From Fragilariopsis cylindrus CCMP1102 (Eukaryota; Bacillariophyta; Bacillariophyceae; Bacillariales; Bacillariaceae), in assembly GCA_900095095.1 (NCBI GenBank), contig FMBT01000335.1:124001-188000 (forward strand): a DNA stretch of 64,000 nt, given 5' to 3'. Positions 32,237-41,800 of the stretch are shown piece by piece. Made by a program: the position numbers and the translations under genes. The notes under the pieces were generated by a model. That model ran no database searches, was not told the DNA's origin, and worked only from the letters and a program-made list of their open reading frames with translations. Positions within the stretch are counted from its first letter, which is position 1. Each line of letters begins with the position of its first letter.

Positions 32237-34019
32237 CTATGCTTTTGGTTTGGAGGCTTCTGGTCCAGTTGGTTTAATACCATCATCACCCGCCATATCT
32301 AATACTGCTTGAAAATATTCGACTGCCTTCGCCAGACCAGCTTTCACATGCCACTGGGGGGACCAATTCAGTTTCGCTTTTGCTGTGGTGATATCCGGAT
32401 TACGTTGTGTGGGATCATCAGCAACTTTTGGTAAATAAATAATTTTTGATTGGGACGAGGTCATCTCTTTAATTTGTTCGGCAAAATTTTTAATCGAGTA
32501 TTCATCCGGATTACCAATATTCACTGGTCCATCATAATCACTATTCATTAATTTCACCAGCCCCTCTACTAAATCATTCACATATTGAAAGGATCGTGTT
32601 TGATTACCATCACCATATATAGTTATATCTTTATTTTGTAATGCTTGAATAATAAAATTTGATACCACTCGACCATCATTTGGATGCATCCTTGGACCAA
32701 ATGTATTAAAAATTCGTGCTATACGAACTTCCACATTATTCTGTTCCTTGTAGGCATACATCATAGTTTCTGCAACACGTTTCCCTTCATCATAACAGGA
32801 TCGTGGTCCTAATGTATTAACATTTCCCTATTTATTTTTGTTTGTTTGTTTGTTTGTTTGTTTGTTTGTTTGTTTGTTTGTTTGTTTGTTTGTTTGTTTG
32901 TTTGTGTGAGAGAAATGAAAGAATGCATGTCTAATTAGATGTATACGAACGAAATATAAAGATACAAATGAAAGACAAGACAACAAGAAACGTAGACGTA
33001 AACGTAAACGTAAAATTCTAGAACGAACGTACCCAATAGGATTCCGGTTGTGGATGGATGTTTGGATCACCATATATTTCACTAGTGGAGGCTAATAAAA
33101 TACGTGCCTTGACACGTTTTGCTAATCCTAACATATTTAAGGTCCCCATGGTCGATGTTTTAATGGTCTTCACGGGATTGTATTGATAATGGGGTGGTGA
33201 GGCGGGACAGGCTAAATGATAGATTTGATCGACTTCTAATAAAATTGGTTCCGTGATATCATGTCGGATCACCGTAAAATTTGGATGATGGGTCCAATGT
33301 TCAATATTTTTTTTTTGACCAGTAAAAAATTATCTGCAGGGTAAATGTATGTATGGGATGGAAAAGAAGAGAGAGAGAGACGAAGGACGAAATGAGAAAA
33401 ATTTGTACAGAAAAGGACAGGCAGGCAGTCAGGCAACATATTAGGGGGGGGGGGGGGGCATTCAATAACGACAGAGTAGACTCGACGACGGGAAGAGAGA
33501 GAGAGAGAGAGAGAAATAGAGATAACCCTCGGAAAATTGGATTGATTCCATTGTGGCGGAGATCAAATCCTTCTTCTTTTCTCTATCTTTCTGTCTCGTT
33601 CTCTTCCTCTCTATTCTCTCTGAATTCAATTCTTCAAAAACTTAAACGTAACCGTAATGCGTACCTAAGACAATAATTTCATGCCCTACTTGCATTAATT
33701 TATCGACTAAATGACTACCGACAAAACCGGCACCACCCGTAATTAAGATCTTCAAACGTGAGGAATCACACACAATTTTTGGTGTATACATCGTATAGGG
33801 TGTGGTGTGTGTCGGTATGGATTGCGACGCTAATAATTGTTGATCTTCAATAAATCGTTGTGTTCGTGTACATTTATTAGTTGTAGTACTAGTACTAGTA
33901 CTAGTACTACTGACCAATAACTTCGTTCGTTTATTTTTTGCTTCTAATGATTCGAGATCATCGTCATCACCGATGCTGCTGCTCCCGCGTTTATTATTAT
34001 CGTTATCATTGTCGGCCAT
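32237..34019 (-). CDS. UXS: UDP-glucuronate decarboxylase (UDP-xylose synthase), three exons, one-base frame break
   Basis: Exon 1 is 34019-33665, exon 2 is 33333-33033 and exon 3 is 32827-32237. This SDR enzyme converts UDP-glucuronate to UDP-xylose with NAD. Evidence: the Rossmann motif [12 protein letters not shown], the HDITEP segment, [10 protein letters not shown], the catalytic [16 protein letters not shown] with the Tyr-x-x-x-Lys pair, [22 protein letters not shown] and NIGNPDE. An acidic/Ser N-terminal extension precedes the fold; no clear signal anchor is seen. Odd: the frame of DNFFTG-x-KKNIEHW at the start of exon 2 needs seven Ts, but only six are present (33324-33329). The exon therefore joins one base out of frame and would otherwise hit TAA. 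All later parts are intact, so a homopolymer sequencing error is likeliest. Confidence 0.93.
32838..32904. repeat. (GTTT)n tetranucleotide repeat in a UXS intron
   Basis: About 16 GTTT units lie within the second intron of the UXS gene (32828-33032), close to its 3' splice site on the minus strand. Confidence 0.95.
33443..33459. repeat. Poly-G run in a UXS intron
   Basis: A run of more than ten Gs in the first UXS intron (33334-33664), with a GA-rich run following at about 33497-33513. Such a tract is prone to sequencing error. Confidence 0.85.
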
Positions 34020-34666
34020 GGTATGTTTAGAATATATTATATTAGTTTCGGAAGTTTCGTTCTAATTTACTAGCTACCGGTATAACTAAAAGTATGTGTT
34101 GCTGCTTGTGTAGTTTGTATTGTTGTGGAAAGAAGGGTTGCATTGGATTTTTTTTTTTTTTTTTCTGACAGTCGATTGCGTCGATGCATGACAAATAACA
34201 GGCCTTATTACGTAGAATTTCAAGAACGAAGCACGACTGGAAATGAATCGAATGAATCAAATCAAATCGAACAATCATCAATCCGTAAGATTTTTTTTTC
34301 ACAAAAATCTGTATTATCATGGCTGTTTGTTATTACTGTTTACGGTAGACGGTACTGTAGGTCTAGACGGTACAGCACAGTTGGGTCGAAATTCACTAAA
34401 ATTGAAAAATTGCTGCTGTAAAGTTTGGATTGTGGTGTGGATTAACTAACTACTGTATATTGGCATCCGAAGGAAAGAGATAGAGATAGAGATAGAACGA
34501 GACGGATCATTGATTACCAACCAACCAACCAACTAACCAACTAACATTACGACACGAACTACTGTACGTACGGTGACAACGACGAAAGTGAAGTGAGAGG
34601 CGACAACAAGGCAAAAGTCGCATTTTTGTGTTCGACAACAAAACAAAAAGTAGTATTGAAACAATA
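34020..34666. other. Divergent promoter region between UXS and the lumen protein
   Basis: This 0.65-kb region between divergent starts has a T-run at 34149-34164, GATAGA-type repeats near 34479-34495 and AACCAACC/AACTAACC runs near 34519-34545. No further gene. Confidence 0.5.
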
Positions 34667-35623
34667 ATGATCATGGGTACGGACAAGTTTTCCTTCTACA
34701 CTGCTGCGTTTTTATTACGGCTAATTGTAACGATATCATGGTATAATAACAATAATTTCTGTGTCGTTCAATCATGGTCGTTCTCTGACAACAACACCAA
34801 CTCGAACAACTCTAATTATTTGTCAAGACGACAAATTATGAAGAAATCACTGGGGGGTACGATGGCGGCGACGATCACAGTATTATTAACAACAGCGTCA
34901 TCATCGGTGGTGGAACCAGTAAATGCAGCATGTCTGCAAGGTGATTTACGAAAAGAATGTATTGGTGTTTACAAGGTACCCATTGATGATGCCATTAAAT
35001 CCTATATATCCACACCAGAAGCACTTACAAAATTTGCACCTGATTTAAAATTTGTAGATCCGATTGAATACTCACCACCCACCTCGTACAATGAAGCAAT
35101 TGACATATTAACACAACAACAATATATTGCCAAGAATGATATTAAACAATATATTGCGGAAGGGAAATTAGAATTAGCGGGTCAAAAGGTCTTATATGCC
35201 TTACCGAAAATAACAGTATCGGGACGTTATATCAAAGATGAATTAGAATCACGGATAAGGAATAATCCATCATCCACACCATCCACATCCACATCAACTA
35301 CACTAGAATCATCAGAATCATCATCAGAATCATCAGAATCGTCAGAATCAACATCATCAACTACATCAGCATCCTCATCGATGTCTGTGATCGATGAATT
35401 AAAAATTGATCGAATTGAAGATCAATTTAATTTAATGATTGGATATTGGGGTGGAATTGATATCGAAATTGGACAAGGGTTGAGGGGTGATTTAGGTGTC
35501 TCAGCAGTGGCACAACTCTTAATATTAGAGACCTTACGTGATGTGACCTGTGCCATTGATGATTTTCTGGTCACAGCCACAGTAGCCACAGTAGTAACAC
35601 CAGCAGCAGTAGCAAAAAAATGA
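34667..35623 (+). CDS. Putative thylakoid-lumen protein (twin-arginine route)
   Basis: ATG 34667 gives 318 aa (an in-frame GTG upstream at 34628 is ignored). The N-terminus has a signal peptide (FYTAAFLLRLIVTI), a spacer with Asn/Ser, then a thylakoid-transfer signal SRRQIMKKSLGGTMAATITVLL ending VNAA: an Arg-Arg pair, a hydrophobic core and an Ala-x-Ala-type cut. The mature part begins CLQGDLRKECIGVYKVP and is mostly helical, with an internal Ser/Thr-rich low-complexity loop (~residues 213-245). It could be an extrinsic photosystem-II-associated or other lumen protein; a helical-bundle fold such as PsbQ/Psb31 is possible but was not demonstrated. It lies head-to-head with UXS. Confidence 0.8.
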   Translation: MIMGTDKFSFYTAAFLLRLIVTISWYNNNNFCVVQSWSFSDNNTNSNNSNYLSRRQIMKKSLGGTMAATITVLLTTASSSVVEPVNAACLQGDLRKECIGVYKVPIDDAIKSYISTPEALTKFAPDLKFVDPIEYSPPTSYNEAIDILTQQQYIAKNDIKQYIAEGKLELAGQKVLYALPKITVSGRYIKDELESRIRNNPSSTPSTSTSTTLESSESSSESSESSESTSSTTSASSSMSVIDELKIDRIEDQFNLMIGYWGGIDIEIGQGLRGDLGVSAVAQLLILETLRDVTCAIDDFLVTATVATVVTPAAVAKK

Positions 35624-35790
35624 ATGAAGAAACAGCTATAAATAAAATGAACTAAACTAAACTAAGCTTAATTAGCACTAACTACCGGGGGGAACTTCCA
35701 AAAAAGATTTTATGATCCTGATTGTATTTCAAGTTTCAGTGTAATAAGTAATAAGGTTCCTTATAATATAATATAGTTAGTATCTTTATT

Positions 35791-36945
35791 TTATAATGAA
35801 TTTAATATACGATTCGCGGTCCATCTCCATGCAATTAATACCGTTAAACTATCGACAATAAAGGTCACATCGGATTGTGTTAATAATGAGGATACTAATG
35901 ATACGAATCCTCCTGTTCCATCAGTTTGTGAGATAGGAATGATTGATCCATATCCTAATCCACCTTCTATTATACCTGGTGTTTGTCCATAGTGTGTCAG
36001 GAAAAAATCAGTACTAATTGTTAATACTGTTAACAGTAATGCGGACGTGAACCATGTTTGTATGGTTTTTATTAATGCCTGTGACGAATCACAATAGGCG
36101 GTATTTTTATATAAAAAGGCACGATGGACATAGCCCGCCACTAACCAACAGGTACATAACGCCACGCAGGAGGAACCTTCGGTAGATAACAGTGGACCCC
36201 AATGATTTAATAATGATTCACGTGCGGATACATCTAAGGCATGATTAATAGCAATCGAGGATTGTGTGGTATCCACCCAGGAGGGTACCGAATTTGTATT
36301 CACAATGATACCGGTCGGATCTAATTCATGTACCGCTTCCACTAATGATATATCTTGACGACTTAATTCATTGGACACAAACCAATCATTGAAGGAATGG
36401 GATGTAAAGGCATATAAAAATAATACCACTAAATCACCTGTTATAATGAATTGATCTTCCGGTGGGGGTGGTAATGCTGAATATACTGTTTCTTTCATTT
36501 CTAATAGACTGTTCTTGAAATTTTTGTCTTTGATTTTTTCACCGAAAATATCCTTATCATTCTTCTTGTTGTTGTTGATTTCGCCATTGTCATTATCATT
36601 ATCATTATCACGTCTATGTTTCGGAATATCCGACAAATAATAATTTTCTAATTCTTTTTCTCGTACTACTCCAACAAATTGCTGCTGCAGCTGCTGCTGC
36701 TTGACAGCAGAAGTAAAAGAAGACGAAAAGGAAGATGGCGTCATCATCCTCATCGATGACAACAACGACGACGACGACGACGACAACGTAGATGTAGGAG
36801 TTTTTTTCAACTGTAATGCAGTAGTAGAAATTGAGGTCAATGTGATCATCATTATGAGGACAAATAATGCCGATGCCGATTGGCGTGTTTTTATTGCCAT
36901 CTTTGATACCGAGAATACGCCCGTAGCAGTAGTTAGGGCTTGCAT
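35791..36945 (-). CDS. Membrane protein with signal peptide, probably plastid or endomembrane
   Basis: ATG 36945 (MQALTTATG) gives 384 aa; the frame is open further upstream but has no ATG there. A second Met at 36900 directly precedes the signal peptide SASALFVLIMMITLTS. After a Ser/Asn-rich linker come four or so membrane helices from residue ~165 on: GDLVVLFLYAFTSHSF, SSCVALCTCWLVAGYVHRAF, WFTSALLLTVLTIS and VTFIVDSLTVLIAWRWTANR. The first helix beginning with Gly-Asp and the final RW-T-A-N-R resemble a DUF3054-like layout, but this is a weak, memory-based match. Function is unknown. Its 3' end lies close to that of the lumen protein (convergent, ~170 bp). Confidence 0.75.
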   Translation of the reverse strand: MQALTTATGVFSVSKMAIKTRQSASALFVLIMMITLTSISTTALQLKKTPTSTLSSSSSSLLSSMRMMTPSSFSSSFTSAVKQQQLQQQFVGVVREKELENYYLSDIPKHRRDNDNDNDNGEINNNKKNDKDIFGEKIKDKNFKNSLLEMKETVYSALPPPPEDQFIITGDLVVLFLYAFTSHSFNDWFVSNELSRQDISLVEAVHELDPTGIIVNTNSVPSWVDTTQSSIAINHALDVSARESLLNHWGPLLSTEGSSCVALCTCWLVAGYVHRAFLYKNTAYCDSSQALIKTIQTWFTSALLLTVLTISTDFFLTHYGQTPGIIEGGLGYGSIIPISQTDGTGGFVSLVSSLLTQSDVTFIVDSLTVLIAWRWTANRILNSL

Positions 36946-37784
36946 ATTTAAAAATTCAAAATATTTGTCGCTTGAAGCAAGAAAGAGGGAGTCCAATACT
37001 CCTGATGGACGATACCGATATCGATGATAATGATAGTAATGTGATGAAGATCTAATAAGTTGGTTCAAGGCAGGAATTCAAAAGACATAAACATTGATTG
37101 TGTCAGGCACGTGATTTGAAACTTGAGCATGAAAGCGAATGAAGTGTGATGTGTGATGGATTGATTCTGTGATTGAGATAGTAGTACGAGATATTATAAG
37201 ATTTTCTCATTGGCAAATTATTTAATAAGTGTATGTGATCGACGTGTTGATAAGAAGTTCAGAGACCCGGATTTACATTTGAAAATTAAGAACTCGAATA
37301 AGCGACTACAGCAGTACTCTGTAAATAATAGAGTATTTTGATTGGTTGGATTCTTGAGCTTTAATAACGCGACTACTTCAGTACTCTACTAGTATAAATA
37401 AATGGGCATAATCCCATCCCTCCTTCAAAAACAAAACAAAACAAAACAAAACAAAACAAAACAAAAAAGCAATCCTGGATGGATTTCAGGTTTTCAAAAG
37501 TATTGTTAATAACGGAAAACCACCACATCCAAAAATGGTTTTGTCTCTGTAAGAATCATTTCTCTCGCTCAATTTGACATGACCGGTCAACAAACGTGAA
37601 TAAACGTCCACTCATTTCAACAGCATTACATCATTCTGTACATGCACTACTGTATAAGAAGTTTTACAGTACGGTATGCCACACACAACACATAAATCTC
37701 GTTTCGATCGCTCAGCTAAGTTAGAAGTTTAGGCCAGCTACAGGAAAAAAAAGGCACAACGAGCCACCTATCGAAATTATAATC
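36946..37784. other. Intergenic region (divergent)
   Basis: Includes an (AAAAC)n pentamer tract at 37432-37466. A TATA-like TATAAATAAAT lies near 37393. No gene is supported. Confidence 0.5.
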
Positions 37785-38666
37785 ATGATGAAAAAATGTA
37801 ATGTTGGTGCTACTGCCAATGCTACTCCGAGCAGTAGTAGTCGACGTCAGCAGCGAAGTCGTAGTCATAGTCGTGGTGGACGTAGTAAAAATAATCATCG
37901 TTCTGTTCGAGGTGTACCTAATATTGCAAAGGAGACACAATTATTACGAAATCGTTTAGATAAGGTTGTAGAATGTTTTCAGGATACAATCGATTCACAT
38001 TCACAGACACAAACAACAAGATTAGAATTACTTCAAACAGAAAAGAAACAACTCCATCAACAAATACGACAATTAGAAATAGAAAATTTCAAGTATTTTT
38101 CAGAACTTGAAGATTCTGATGACCTTATGGTTACAATAGAAGAAAATCGATTAGCTTCAAGGAAAGAAGTTTCCGTATTGAAAAGAGAAAGTGAAGCATT
38201 ATTGAAAGAGGTAGCAATTTTGAAAGAAGCTGCGGTAGTGCATGATGATGTACAACAACAAAAGATTCGAAACAAAAACAACGTGGACGTTGTTAATACG
38301 AACACAATGATGATGATGATGCAGAAGGAAGAAGTTATGATGGAAAATACATCATTGAAAAAAGAATTGTACGAAAAGGACAACACAATCCATGAACTCG
38401 AAGTGCAACTCACGTTATTAGGAATAAATATTCTGCTCAGGAATAAGGAAAATACCGTCCGTGGTGGTGTTGTAATAGCAGCGAATGAAGAAAAAGATTC
38501 TCCCATTATCACCGAGAATAGTAACGAAGTCGATTCGAGACGACCACCAGTGCTTCGGAAGAACAAGGACAAAACGATCGTACTACAATCGTTGACTAAT
38601 CACACGAAGCTGGTAGCGGTAGAAAATGCAGTGGAGAGATTAAAAAACAATCTATATTCTAGCTAG
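37785..38666 (+). CDS. Coiled-coil protein of unknown function
   Basis: This intronless 293-aa protein has a basic, Ser/Arg-rich N-terminus (SRRQQRSRSHSRGGRSK) at ~residues 20-40. A long predicted coiled coil follows, from ~48 to ~210 (heptad-like LLRNRLDKVVECFQDTI, LLQTEKKQLHQQIRQLEIEN, VSVLKRESEALLKEVAIL, ENTSLKKELYEKDNTIHELEVQL), with a Met-rich break at ~172-182. No recognisable domain. It might be a cytoskeletal or nuclear scaffold, but this is only inferred from shape. Confidence 0.78.
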   Translation: MMKKCNVGATANATPSSSSRRQQRSRSHSRGGRSKNNHRSVRGVPNIAKETQLLRNRLDKVVECFQDTIDSHSQTQTTRLELLQTEKKQLHQQIRQLEIENFKYFSELEDSDDLMVTIEENRLASRKEVSVLKRESEALLKEVAILKEAAVVHDDVQQQKIRNKNNVDVVNTNTMMMMMQKEEVMMENTSLKKELYEKDNTIHELEVQLTLLGINILLRNKENTVRGGVVIAANEEKDSPIITENSNEVDSRRPPVLRKNKDKTIVLQSLTNHTKLVAVENAVERLKNNLYSS

Positions 38667-38888
38667 TGTACCCACTTCGTTGAAATCAATTTCAAAAAAA
38701 ATTTAGGTACACTGTAGCATCACGAGAACGTATGCATACTAATAAGATAATTATGAAAAGCAGACGATTGCGGTATAAATATTGTATCCAATATAGTCAT
38801 AATGCTTGTATATGTATTTACTTTTTATTACGCTACAATCTTGTATCTATTTATTTCCTTAATTTTCTTTCGTCTCCTATGATTTCAG

Positions 38889-41800
38889 TTAAGAATGAGA
38901 TGATATACCAGCAGAATACCCACCGATGCTACTACTATACATCGTGCTATTACCAACAGTACTATCATCATCGTTTCCTGCAACATCATTGAAATTGAAG
39001 ACGGGGTAGTTGTCGGGTTCATCGCATGTTATTTCGTCGTCTGATGAATATCGACTGACACTACTCACTCCACGTTCGTGAGAAAATGAAGAAGAATCAT
39101 CATTATGGACTTTATTCTCCAGACGACGGCTCTCGGTACGATCGGATGCTTCTAATTCAAAACATGAAACATCATTTTTAAGTTGACCGACTTCTACTTC
39201 ACGACATAAAACTCGATCCTCCAATTCACCTATGCGTACTAATAATGCTCGTGCCTTCGTCAGACCACTTTCTGTTGGACTATTAATGATATGATCCTTC
39301 TGATTGTTAACCTCGCCAATCATATTTGTAATTTTATCTTCCTGCTTTACCAATTGATCTTCTGCAATTTGTAGATCTGAAATCTTCCCTCGTAATAGTT
39401 CGAGTTTACCTTCCTGTTCATCCAATTGAATACGCAATTTCAACACATCGTCGAGATCAAGTGAGTTATCATAATTCTGTGATGTAGTAGATCTTCGTTG
39501 TTGTGTATTACCCTGCTCCGCACTTGGAGAGTATTTGTAGTTACTTCTAGTAGTAGTACGTGCAGGTCGCACATTCTGTTCCGTCCTAGAATGTTTGCTA
39601 TTTGTGGTGGTAATAATCATACCTGGCATCTCGTCTTCAGACGAATAGTCAGTACTGCCGCTACTGCCGCTGACACTACTGCCACTATAAAAGCTACTGC
39701 TTCCATTGCTGTTGCTCTTGTTTAACGCTAAGTCTTCGAAGAGTTGTCCATATTTTGTGCTGTCGTTCGTATCGGTCGTTATTTTTATCTTCTCTTTACG
39801 ATACTCGTACTTGCCATTTCGACGCAGCTGCACTTTCAACGACTTCGATGATCTGAAATCAATTTGCTTTCGATACTCTTTTAGATCTAAATATGGGAAG
39901 TCTGGTTCTTGCGTCCATAATACTTTGAATTGTGCTCGTTGTTCTAAAAGTCCACAGTAACTATGTCTCTTATCGTGCATTTCGACTACCATCTTGATAA
40001 GAGAGACTTCCACTACCCATTCACTCGATAGTCCACCATTGTAGAACATATTGGAGACCTCACTATCAACCGATCCACGTCGAACGAAGTTAAGGAGCTT
40101 CCCACGTAATGGGAGTAGTCCTTGTAGTGAAGACTCCGTTAGTTCAGTACATGGAGAGAATAGATACCCTATCATATCCTTTGCTGCTGCTATCCAATGA
40201 GGTAGGACGAAATCAATACTATCATCAAGTAATACGTTGGCAAGAATAGAAATCGATTTTGCTCCTCTCATCAAGATCATCCCCGAAAGCATTAATGGGA
40301 AAACTTTTTGTACTACCTCAGCTGCATCCCTAATAACAAGAGGATATATCCCATTGTTCTCGCCAACGATGGGGACACCCGTGTAGTCGTCAATGAAGTA
40401 AAAGTATGCCATTTCGTTTTCGTACAGTTTCAGAAATTGGTTGAAGTATTCTTTTCGTTTGCGTTGGGATTCTCGAGATTCACGTTTCGTCGTATCTGTA
40501 ATATTACGTCCAAGAACGTGATCAATCTTTTGATCAAGCACGTGGACGATGTTTTTAGGTGATGTCAATTGCGAGAGATAGTCGGCAAATTCCATCGCCA
40601 CTTTTGCTGCATTCGAAGATTCCAGACCCAATCTACCTTCTTGATCTTTTACGAGCTTGTATGGGAGGATAACGAAGCTGGTAGGGAATGCACTTTCTGT
40701 AATATTGAAAATGGTCCTACAGAGTGGTCCGATGAAACCTTGTCCTTGAAGACTAAAACGATCGGCAATATCTTCATCGAACTGTCTTAGTATTGAACTT
40801 CTTACTGTCGAGTTAAGTCCCTTCGAAAGACTTTGCACAGGCACGGGAATTTTTGTTTCAGATATCGTCCTCATTCTGTACATAATAGCATCGACGCAAA
40901 GAGGCATCGCTCTATCAATCACTGGATATCCCTTTTCGTTCAGTGTTGAAGCTAGATACCGTACAGCATGGAATGGTAGTAGATCTATGATCCTCGTTAT
41001 ACTACCGGCGTAGTGATCCGCAATATCATCCTGGTTTCGAAACTCACATATCCACACCCAAAATATCTCGGCAGCTCGTGTCAAAGAAAAATCCTCACTT
41101 CCGTCTTGGTGGTTCATCTCGTTTTGAATCATTTGTTCCATTCGTCGGATTCGGTATGCCTCCTTTCTGTACGGAAGTATTTTGGGTGAGAAGGCAAACA
41201 TCAAGTCTGATCTTCGCATCCCATTGGTTGTCCCGTAGACTTTATCCAACATATCTTGTGTCATTTCCTCACCAGGCTTAGAATTGATTCGTTGAATCTC
41301 CCACTTTGGAAAGTCCGTAGAAAGTCTGTCGTGGAGCTCGAGAGGAGTTGAATGGTTCGGGATGAAAGTTCTAATATCACTCAGTTCACACTTGGTGGAT
41401 GCCGCATTCGGGAAGGCTTCTATTATCGATCGAAGGGTGTTGTACGATACCGTGAAGATCGCTGCGATATGGAGAGGAAGGAGTCGTCCAATGCTACCAG
41501 ACTGCAGACACAAAGAATCGTCTTGAGAGATCGGTTGAAGAAGTGCATTGATACATTCGGACATAGTTTGGTAAAGTGTAGTAATACCACTTCCATTATC
41601 CGGTTCGTCATCATCGTTCCTTGCCTTATCGTAGACCTTCTGGTACCATTGTGCCTCCCATTCCATCAAGTGACGCGCCAATATGTGTACTGGAAGATCG
41701 CCATTCACATCAACTCGTCGACAGGTTTCGGGATTGGCCTCAATAAGAGCTCCTATGAGTTTTTGGTGTAACGCGAGGTCATTGATCAAATCATTAACAC

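Noticed and set aside
32099-32302. 67-residue frame at the UXS 3' end
   Set aside because: Overlaps the antisense of the UXS coding end and a TC-rich run.
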